From Candidatus Anoxychlamydiales bacterium (GTDB taxonomy: Bacteria; Chlamydiota; Chlamydiia; Chlamydiales; SM23-39): 6,956 bases of DNA. A program made the position numbers and the translations under genes. Below are positions 1 to 5,315 of this stretch, in pieces. How positions within the stretch are numbered: the first letter of the stretch is position 1; every line of letters starts with the position of its first letter. Location: positions 1 through 6,956 of the forward strand of contig JAAKFW010000078.1 in assembly GCA_011064905.1 (NCBI GenBank). Direction: 5' to 3'. Below the pieces are notes generated by a model, which did no database searches, was not told the DNA's origin, and saw nothing but the letters and a program-made list of their open reading frames with translations.

Positions 1-148
1 TTTATTTATTGATTATTCAAATTATCAATACGATCAAGGATATTCAAGTGGACATACTACTGGATACTTAAATGGATATAATTCGGGATACTCAGATGGG
101 GAAATGTCTGGATATGAAAAGAGTTATTCAGATGGTCTACTCGAGTAG
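1..148 (+). CDS. C-terminal fragment of a Gly-Tyr tetrapeptide-repeat protein (5' end outside window)
   Basis: Reading from base 2, an open frame of 48 codons runs to a TAG at 146-148; the start lies left of the window. The fragment has a strict four-residue period: glycine at fragment residues 13, 17, 21, 25, 29, 33, 37 and 45, with serine at 41. Tyrosine follows the repeat position at 14, 22, 26, 30, 38 and 42, giving GYxx units such as GYLNGYNSGYSDG. Repeated GGATAT/GGATAC hexamers underlie it in the DNA. Serial Gly-x3 repeats are known from the deca-GX3 motif of Yae1/Lto1 proteins and, in shorter form, from FliH-type proteins, but the resemblance is to the pattern only. I do not recognise the family and assign no function. 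The sustained periodicity up to a stop codon supports real coding sequence. Confidence 0.6.
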   Translation, partial: LFIDYSNYQYDQGYSSGHTTGYLNGYNSGYSDGEMSGYEKSYSDGLLE

Positions 149-204
149 TCTTTTTTAATTTAGAAAAAGAAAAAAAAATCTGAAAAATTATAAATTCAAT
201 TTTT

Positions 205-248
205 TAGATAAGTTAAAGCTGCCAAAAGGCAGCTTTGCTATTTATCTA
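205..248. terminator. Two-tier hairpin downstream of the repeat protein, possible terminator
   Basis: A perfect 9-bp stem, AAAGCTGCC (215-223) and GGCAGCTTT (228-236), closes an AAAA loop. It is nested in an outer 7-bp stem, TAGATAA (205-211) with TTATCTA (242-248), across a small internal loop. It starts 56 bases after the TAG of the first gene, where a terminator would sit. No clear T-run follows on either strand, so Rho-independent termination is uncertain; it may instead protect an mRNA 3' end. Confidence 0.5.
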
Positions 249-383
249 GCTCTTCTTTAGTAATGAAAATTCCAGAAAAATACAAGATATTAACAGGAAT
301 TTTTATCAGCAAATATTAAATTTGAATGGCCCAATAAAATTTATTGCATCTTTAAATTTTAAGGAGCTACAATTCAATCTAAA

Positions 384-389
384 TATAAT
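384..389 (+). promoter_or_regulatory. Possible -10 box for the choloylglycine hydrolase-family gene
   Basis: A perfect TATAAT lies 33 bases upstream of the ATG at 423 and would put transcription start near 396. No good -35 hexamer is found 16-18 bases upstream (the positions read AAGGAG or similar), so the call rests on the -10 alone in AT-rich DNA. Confidence 0.25.
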
Positions 390-422
390 TAAAAACACCT
401 TGTTGATTTTTGGTAAGACAAA

Positions 423-1490
423 ATGATTTTTTTATTAAGAAAAAAAAATACAGTTTATAAATATATCTTAGCTCTTTTCACCCTTGGATCATTTTCCTCG
501 TCTTTTGCATGCACCGATTTTTTACTTGTAAATGAGAAGAAAAATGTCGTTGTTGGGAGATCGATGGAGTTTGGAATGAAACTTCAATCCGCTATTGAAA
601 TTTATCCAAAAAATGAGAAACATACATCTATTTTATCAAATAGTAAAAAGGGCCTTTCTTGGGTTTCTAAATATGCATATATTGGTGTGACTAGTTTTGG
701 TTCAAATTTAATTGCAGATGGTATGAATGAAAAAGGGTTATCAATTGGAACTCTTTGGTTTCCTGGAGCTAAATATCCAAAAATTCCTAAAGATAAACCC
801 GAGGAGACAATTGCTATAGAGAATTTATCAAGTTGGATCTTAGGATCGTTTAAAAACTTAGATGAAGTAAGAGAAGGACTTGAAAATATATATATTTGGT
901 TTCATGAAATTAAAGCACTAAAAGAAGTGCCGCCCATTCATCTATCTTTGCACGATAGCTCTGGCAAAAGTATGGTCATAGAGTTCTTAAATGGTAAAAT
1001 GCATATTATTGATAACGTAGTTGGAGTATTAACTAACACTCCAAAATTTGAATGGCAAGTAACAAATTTGTCTAACTATGTAAATTTAACAGCTGTTAAT
1101 AAAAAAATTGCTCACTTCGACGGAAGTGTTATAGATCCAACAGGGGAAGGCTCTGGTCTTTTAGGGATGCCAGGAGATTGGACGCCACCATCTAGATTTG
1201 TGAAAATTTCTCTTCTTAAAGAGTTTGTGAAAAAAACTAGATCGACTAGAGAAAATGTTAATTTAGCATTTCATCTTTTAAATACAGTTGATATCCCATA
1301 TGGAGTTATTAGATCAGTCGATGGTAAAAACTTTGATCATACTCAGTGGATTGTTGTAAAAGATTTAAGCAATAAAACTTTTTCTTATAGGACCTATAAA
1401 AATTTAAATATTCATACAATTAATTTAGAAAAAGAAATTACAAAGCTAAAAGGTAAGAGAAAAAAAATAAAAATGATAGGTGCTGATTAG
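423..1490 (+). CDS. Exported choloylglycine hydrolase/penicillin V acylase-family amidase
   Basis: This is a linear-amide C-N hydrolase of the Ntn type; family members cleave conjugated bile salts, penicillin V or N-acyl homoserine lactones. Residues 1-29 form a signal peptide (Lys-rich start, hydrophobic core, end SSSFA), and cleavage after Ala29 would leave Cys30 as the N-terminal nucleophile. Spacing from Cys30 matches the family: Arg46 in GRSMEFG, the GMNEKGL motif at 100-106, Asn205 in LTNTPKF, and Arg258 in PGDWTPPSRF. The usual Asp after GRxM is Glu49. At 355 residues it has the size expected for an exported member. The ATG at 423 is the only plausible start, since the frame is closed upstream at 390-392; the Shine-Dalgarno sequence is weak (GGTAAG at 412-417). 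Substrate cannot be told from sequence; N-acyl amides are as likely as bile salts. The family call is firm. Confidence 0.9.
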   Translation: MIFLLRKKNTVYKYILALFTLGSFSSSFACTDFLLVNEKKNVVVGRSMEFGMKLQSAIEIYPKNEKHTSILSNSKKGLSWVSKYAYIGVTSFGSNLIADGMNEKGLSIGTLWFPGAKYPKIPKDKPEETIAIENLSSWILGSFKNLDEVREGLENIYIWFHEIKALKEVPPIHLSLHDSSGKSMVIEFLNGKMHIIDNVVGVLTNTPKFEWQVTNLSNYVNLTAVNKKIAHFDGSVIDPTGEGSGLLGMPGDWTPPSRFVKISLLKEFVKKTRSTRENVNLAFHLLNTVDIPYGVIRSVDGKNFDHTQWIVVKDLSNKTFSYRTYKNLNIHTINLEKEITKLKGKRKKIKMIGAD

Positions 1491-1602
1491 TTGTGTTTTT
1501 GGAATGAAAATTAATAAATTTTGCCTTGGAAGGTCAGATTTAATCATCATTACTTTAGCAATCTTGCCGAACTTTAGATGTAAATCATTATAAAATAGGC
1601 GC

Positions 1603-1968
1603 TTATGATAGCAGATCTAATGCTTCAAAATAAGTGTCTAATTTTTTCAGAAACTGCAGCTCTTCTTCCCTTAGGCGCTGCTCTTCTTCTTTTAGACGCT
1701 TTGTTTCTGACAAGGTTCGCAAAGGTTTTGTAGACACTAATAGAACTTTTTTCCAATCTTTGTTAAGTATTCTATTGAATCTAGTTTCTGTTAGAGATAA
1801 AGCGCTAAGAGTTATTATATATCTTTTTTTATTTTCATCAAAATCTCCATCTAAAGCTTGTGCAAAAATTTCGGCGATCATTTCATCTGGAAGATGATTA
1901 AAATGATTATGTTTAGAAGGCCACCATCTATCTAGCCATGAAAAATCAAGATCTACGTATATTGTCAT
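1603..1968 (-). CDS. Small F-box-like protein with C-terminal coiled coil
   Basis: The 121-residue product has a Trp-rich N-terminus, then LPDEMIAEIFAQAL at about 26-39 and a downstream hydrophobic/TRFNRI segment at about 51-67. This is the LPxE...I/F...L...RF pattern of F-box domains, which in eukaryotes bind Skp1 in SCF ubiquitin ligases. Residues 86-113 are rich in Glu, Lys, Arg and Leu and should form a coiled coil. There is no signal peptide or membrane segment. The frame could open earlier at a GTG (2037), but that adds an Ile/Asn/Lys-rich stretch typical of translated AT-rich spacer and lies upstream of the start site predicted from the promoter at 2018-2047, so the ATG at 1968 is preferred. 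No Shine-Dalgarno sequence is seen at either start. If the F-box is real, this is a candidate host-directed effector; alternatively it is only a small coiled-coil protein of unknown role. Confidence 0.65.
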   Translation of the reverse strand: MTIYVDLDFSWLDRWWPSKHNHFNHLPDEMIAEIFAQALDGDFDENKKRYIITLSALSLTETRFNRILNKDWKKVLLVSTKPLRTLSETKRLKEEEQRLREEELQFLKKLDTYFEALDLLS

Positions 1969-2017
1969 AATTATATATTTGTTATTATATGGTTTTAAAA
2001 TTAACTTATTAATAATG

Positions 2018-2047
2018 ATTATATCATATTGTATCACTTATTTGCAA
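2018..2047 (-). promoter_or_regulatory. Promoter of the F-box-like gene (extended -10)
   Basis: On the - strand, TTGCAA (2042-2047, four of six -35 consensus bases) is followed after 18 bases by TATAAT (2018-2023), preceded by TGA to give an extended -10. Transcription would start near 2011, leaving a leader of about 43 bases before the ATG at 1968. This start is downstream of the alternative GTG at 2037, which argues against that start. Confidence 0.5.
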
Positions 2048-2168
2048 ATAGAAAGCATGAAATTTAAACTAGCATCTTAATATGCCTAGGATAAATATCT
2101 TAGTTTTTTTTACTTGAGGTCCGATGTTTCATTTTTGAGATATCTTGAGAGCTATTTTTAAAAAAGAC

Positions 2169-2196
2169 TTGCTGTAATGTAATTTTATAATATAAT
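2169..2196 (+). promoter_or_regulatory. Promoter of the TrhA/hemolysin III-family gene
   Basis: TTGCTG (2169-2174) is followed after 16 bases by TATAAT (2191-2196); a second TATAAT overlaps at 2186-2191. Start of transcription would be near 2203, giving a leader of about 27 bases. It is divergent from the F-box-like gene promoter, with about 145 bases between the two -10 boxes. Confidence 0.45.
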
Positions 2197-2229
2197 AACT
2201 ATTAATAAGCTATAGATGGTTTTTTAAGT

Positions 2230-2898
2230 ATGAGTATTCAAAGTAAAGCCAAAGATTCCTTTCAATCTATTAAAGAAGAAATTGCAAATAGCATAACTCA
2301 TGGACTTGGGGCTATTTTTAGTATTGTTGGGCTAATTGCATTACTTTATCAAGCGATTACTAAAGGAACAGCAAAACATATCTTTAGCTGTTCTTTTTAT
2401 GGAGGATCTCTAGTTCTTTTATATGTCGTTTCGACCCTATACCACTCTATTACACATAAAACTGCTAAAAAAGTTTTTAGGAGATTAGATCATATAAGCA
2501 TTTATCTTTTGATCCTTGGAACATATATACCTTTAACACTTTTGGTTTTAAAAGGAGCTGTTGGTTGGACTTTTTTTGGGATCCAATGTGGTCTCACAGC
2601 TTTTGGAATAACATTTAAAGCAATTTTTGGACCTAAGTTTGAGGTTCTCTCTACAATATTTTATCTTCTAATGGGTTCTATGGCTTTAATTATTATAAAG
2701 CCTATTTATTTAGCTCTATCATTTAAAGGAATGATGTATATTCTTTATGGAGGATTTTTTTATGTTTTAGGGATATTATTTTATGCTTTAGATAAAAAAG
2801 TTCCTTTTTTTCACTCAATTTGGCATGTGTTTGTATTAGCTGGAAGTTTTTTTCATTATTTTTTAGTTTTACTTTTCGTAGTACCCTTTGCTGTATAA
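2230..2898 (+). CDS. trhA: TrhA/hemolysin III-family (PAQR-like) inner-membrane protein
   Basis: This seven-helix inner-membrane protein belongs to the hemolysin III/PAQR group within the CREST superfamily. Bacterial members such as E. coli TrhA (YqfA) are linked to membrane-lipid homeostasis; the hemolysin name is historical. The family signatures are present in order: EEIANSITHGLGA (16-28), STLYHS (68-73), RLDHISIYLLILGTYIP (85-101) and HSIWHVFVLAGSFFH (195-209). Ser68, His72, Asp87, His195 and His199 correspond to the conserved residues that form the metal site in related PAQR receptors. Hydrophobic segments fill most of residues 25-220, and 222 residues is the normal bacterial length. No Shine-Dalgarno sequence precedes the ATG; the start is chosen because it gives the usual short polar N-terminus before the first motif. 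It appears monocistronic with its own promoter. Confidence 0.93.
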   Translation: MSIQSKAKDSFQSIKEEIANSITHGLGAIFSIVGLIALLYQAITKGTAKHIFSCSFYGGSLVLLYVVSTLYHSITHKTAKKVFRRLDHISIYLLILGTYIPLTLLVLKGAVGWTFFGIQCGLTAFGITFKAIFGPKFEVLSTIFYLLMGSMALIIIKPIYLALSFKGMMYILYGGFFYVLGILFYALDKKVPFFHSIWHVFVLAGSFFHYFLVLLFVVPFAV

Positions 2899-2993
2899 AG
2901 CTTTAGATTTAAATTCTTTTTTGATACAATCTATTTAAATTATATTGATTATGATTTAGATAAACGCTAAATAATTTATGGAGCATTTTTATT

Positions 2994-3482
2994 ATGAAAG
3001 AAAACAATATTGTGTGTATAGAAACAACTCAAGGTTTAATTGAAGTGAAACTTTGGCCAGATATTGCGCCTAAAGCTACAGAGAATTTCATAAAGCTAGC
3101 TGAAAAACACTATTATGATGGGATTGTTTTTCATAGAATCATCAAAGATTTTATGCTTCAAACAGGAGATCCAACAGGAACAGGATCTGGAGGAGAGTCA
3201 ATTTGGGGGAAGAAATTCGAAGATGAAGTCAGAGCTGATGTTGCTTTTGACAAGCCGGGACTTCTTGCTATGGCAAACTCAGGCCCCGGAACTAATGGCT
3301 CTCAATTTTTTATAACTACAAAAGAGACTCCATGGCTCAACATGAACCATACTATTTTTGGCGAAGTTGTAAATGGATACGATGTAGTTAAAAAGCTAGA
3401 GGGTGTTAAAACAGATTTTGAAGATCGCCCAGAGAGCGTTCAAAAAATTATAAAAGCCTACGTTAAAAAAGAAGAAAAATAA
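2994..3482 (+). CDS. Cytoplasmic cyclophilin-type peptidyl-prolyl cis-trans isomerase
   Basis: This 162-residue protein is a single cyclophilin domain with no signal peptide, so it should act in the cytoplasm, isomerising X-Pro bonds during protein folding. All active-site positions of human cyclophilin A are kept at a constant offset of -7: Arg48 and Phe53-Met54 in FHRIIKDFM, Gln56, Ala94-Asn95, Gln104, Phe106, Trp114-Leu115 and His119. The Trp and the stretch QTGDPTGTGSGG (56-67) make it look like the single-domain eukaryotic PPIL1 class rather than E. coli PpiB, which lacks that Trp. The usual QGGD is QTGD here. GGAG at 2980-2983, ten bases before the ATG, supports the start. It is followed after 21 bases by an exported paralogue, about 71% identical by hand count, presumably in one transcript. 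Substrates are unknown. Confidence 0.95.
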   Translation: MKENNIVCIETTQGLIEVKLWPDIAPKATENFIKLAEKHYYDGIVFHRIIKDFMLQTGDPTGTGSGGESIWGKKFEDEVRADVAFDKPGLLAMANSGPGTNGSQFFITTKETPWLNMNHTIFGEVVNGYDVVKKLEGVKTDFEDRPESVQKIIKAYVKKEEK

Positions 3483-3491
3483 ATATATTTT

Positions 3492-3496
3492 AGGAG
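3492..3496 (+). promoter_or_regulatory. Shine-Dalgarno site of the second cyclophilin gene
   Basis: AGGAG lies seven bases before the ATG at 3504, within the 21-base gap between the two cyclophilin genes. It is the best ribosome binding site in the window and fixes the start that includes the signal peptide. Confidence 0.75.
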
Positions 3497-3503
3497 TTTT
3501 TAA

Positions 3504-4049
3504 ATGAAAAAATTATTTTTAGTAATAAGCATTTTATCAGCATTTATTTTCACAAAAGCTATTGCAGAGGAGATTGTTACTTTAGAGACAACACAAGGAA
3601 TAGTTAAAATCAAACTTTGGCCAGAGATAGCTCCAAAAGCTTGTGAGAATTTTTTAAAGCTAGTTGAACAAAAATACTATGACGGAATTATATTTCACAG
3701 AATAATTAAAAATTTCATGGTTCAAACAGGAGATCCTACTGGATCTGGAGCTGGAGGAAAGTCTATTTGGAATAAAAATTTTGAAGATGAAGTAAAACTA
3801 GGCGTTTCTTTTAATAAAGCAGGACTTGTTGCTATGGCAAATGCTGGACCTAATACGAACGGTTCTCAATTTTTTATAACAACAAAAATGACACCTTGGC
3901 TAAATATGAAACATACAATCTTTGGTGAAGTTATAGAAGGCTATGAAAATGTTAAAAAGCTTGAGAATTTAAAAACTGATTTCAGAGATAAACCTGAAAT
4001 AGAACAAAAGATTGTAAGAGCATATATTAAGACAGAAGATAAGCTTTAG
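3504..4049 (+). CDS. Exported cyclophilin-type peptidyl-prolyl cis-trans isomerase
   Basis: This is the second member of the tandem pair: residues 1-21 form a Sec signal peptide (MKK start, hydrophobic core, AIA before Glu22), then a full cyclophilin domain follows. The mature enzyme should act in the periplasm as a folding catalyst. Active-site residues match cyclophilin A at a constant offset of +11: Arg66, Phe71-Met72, Gln74, Ala112-Asn113, Gln122, Phe124, Trp132-Leu133 and His137. It aligns without gaps to the upstream cytoplasmic protein, differing at about 45 of 155 positions. The domain therefore arose by local duplication, with one copy having gained or lost an export signal. Both copies share the unusual QTGD in place of QGGD. 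The gene ends 18 bases before the convergent hydF stop; no terminator of its own is seen on the + strand. Confidence 0.95.
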   Translation: MKKLFLVISILSAFIFTKAIAEEIVTLETTQGIVKIKLWPEIAPKACENFLKLVEQKYYDGIIFHRIIKNFMVQTGDPTGSGAGGKSIWNKNFEDEVKLGVSFNKAGLVAMANAGPNTNGSQFFITTKMTPWLNMKHTIFGEVIEGYENVKKLENLKTDFRDKPEIEQKIVRAYIKTEDKL

Positions 4050-4057
4050 AGATAGAT

Positions 4058-4092
4058 AAAAAAAAGGTTACATAAAGGGTATAATAACCCTT
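4058..4092 (-). terminator. Rho-independent terminator of the hydGEF operon, overlapping the hydF stop
   Basis: Read on the - strand, AAGGGTTA (4092-4085) pairs with TAACCTTT (4070-4063), eight pairs including one G-T wobble, around a 14-base loop, and a T-run continues to 4058. The hydF stop codon (4068-4070) lies inside the 3' arm. A competing six-pair hairpin, AAGGGT with ACCCTT (4075-4092), uses the same bases but is separated from the T-run. On the + strand no T-run follows, so it should act on hydF transcripts only. Confidence 0.6.
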
Positions 4093-5315
4093 GAAAAGGC
4101 TTCTTTAGAGTTTAGATAAGCGAGTATTATACCGTAGTTTGTAATAGGGGTGTTTGATTCTTCTAGGTCTTTAATTCTCGCTTGCATGGATTGTTTATCT
4201 AACATGCACCCGCCACAGTGAATAATTAACTTATAGTCATTTAAGTTATATGTAGCAAAATCTCTTCCGAAAGCATGATCTATCTGAATTTTACCCTCTC
4301 CAAAGTAGTTATTTAGTTTTAAGGGGATTTGATAAGTTCCTATATCTTCTTTAATTCTATTGTGGTTGCAAGCTTCTGCTATTAAAATTTTATCGTTTTC
4401 TTTTAAAATTTTAAAAGCTTCGATTCCTTTTATAAAGGTTGATAATTCATTTTTTTCATTTGCCATGATTATTGAAAAAGTTGTGATATCAATGAGGGGT
4501 TTGCCTTTTTTATCTAAAGTCCATTTATGAACAATATCTATTGCTTGTGAGTCTGTGATTAATAGTTTTAAAAAATTTTGATTTTTCAGAAGTTTTAACT
4601 GCTTTTGAAAACGTAAAAATTCATCATTTGAGATTTTTTTATCTGTATTTCTAGCTTTTTTTAGATCCATTCTATAGGCGTAAGTTGAAATAAATCTTCT
4701 AAGTAAATGCTCTTGCACAAATGATTGAGGTCGAAGCAGTCTTTTTTCTGGGGTTTCTTCATCCATTGGGATATTTAAAAAAACTATATCATCTTTTTTA
4801 AGATGAGGGAAAAGTGTCTGCTGCTTTTTAATAGGCTTATAAACTTTTATGATAAAATTTATGACTTTATCTTTAGCATTGCTATTAGCTAGATCTAAAG
4901 ATATTTGGGGATAGGTAATCTTATGTGAAATTTTTGGGTTTTTTTTACCTTCAAAATTATTGAAAATTAATATCAGAGATTTATCATATTTTTGAGAGAG
5001 ATTAATAATTTCAAAGTTCTCATCAAAAGAAATATTTGGATCGATAACTAAAAGCACTAGATCACATTTTTTTAAACAATCTATTGTTTTATCTCTTTTT
5101 TTTATCCCAAGAGAGCTTTTTTCATTAATGCCGGCTGTGTCGAAAAGTTTTAAAGGTCCTAAAGTGTGAATCTCCATTAAAGATACTTTGATATCTGTTG
5201 TCGTTCCAAAAGTTGGGTCTACTATAGATGTTATTTGCTGAGTTAAAAGATTCATTAGGGTGGACTTTCCGGCATTTACCATGCCAAAAATTCCTATATT
5301 TGTTCTTTGTATCAT
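4068..5315 (-). CDS. hydF: [FeFe]-hydrogenase maturation GTPase HydF
   Basis: HydF is the scaffold on which the [2Fe] subcluster of the H-cluster is assembled before transfer to HydA; it acts in the cytoplasm. The N-terminal GTPase domain (about 1-160) has the P-loop GMVNAGKST (11-19), switch threonines 38-40 and DTAG (59-62). A middle dimerisation region follows, then the C-terminal [4Fe-4S] domain with the HydF-specific pattern CxH...HCxxC: Cys316, His318, then His366, Cys367 and Cys370, with 47 residues between the two halves. 415 residues is normal for the family. The G4 position reads NNFE (119-122) instead of NKxD, which may weaken guanine specificity. The ATG overlaps the hydE TGA by four bases (5312-5315), and GAGG ten to eleven bases upstream supports this start. 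It is the last gene of the operon and is followed by a terminator. Confidence 0.96.
   Translation of the reverse strand: MIQRTNIGIFGMVNAGKSTLMNLLTQQITSIVDPTFGTTTDIKVSLMEIHTLGPLKLFDTAGINEKSSLGIKKRDKTIDCLKKCDLVLLVIDPNISFDENFEIINLSQKYDKSLILIFNNFEGKKNPKISHKITYPQISLDLANSNAKDKVINFIIKVYKPIKKQQTLFPHLKKDDIVFLNIPMDEETPEKRLLRPQSFVQEHLLRRFISTYAYRMDLKKARNTDKKISNDEFLRFQKQLKLLKNQNFLKLLITDSQAIDIVHKWTLDKKGKPLIDITTFSIIMANEKNELSTFIKGIEAFKILKENDKILIAEACNHNRIKEDIGTYQIPLKLNNYFGEGKIQIDHAFGRDFATYNLNDYKLIIHCGGCMLDKQSMQARIKDLEESNTPITNYGIILAYLNSKEAFSRVIIPFM

Noticed and set aside
263..319. 18-codon + strand frame in the spacer before the amidase gene
   Set aside because: Too short, without a ribosome binding site, and in AT-rich DNA where such frames are frequent.
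360..366. TAAGGAG resembling a strong ribosome binding site upstream of the amidase gene
   Set aside because: It is 56 bases from the ATG, no start codon at suitable spacing is in an open frame, and the frame of the amidase is closed at 390-392.
1491..1602. Convergent gap after the amidase gene searched for a terminator or small gene
   Set aside because: No stable hairpin with a T-run and no credible small frame was seen.
1634..1897. 87-residue + strand reading frame rich in Ser, Arg and Phe
   Set aside because: It lies wholly opposite the F-box-like gene; its Ser/Arg-rich content is the antisense of the Glu/Lys-rich coiled coil and matches no motif.
2921..2955. Possible promoter for the cyclophilin pair (TTGATA with TATATT or TATGAT)
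   Set aside because: Spacings of 14 or 23 bases do not fit a normal sigma-70 type promoter, so no specific promoter is called although one is expected in this gap.
3115..3315. 66-residue frame inside the first cyclophilin gene
   Set aside because: Out-of-frame shadow of a strongly supported gene, with no ribosome binding site or domain.
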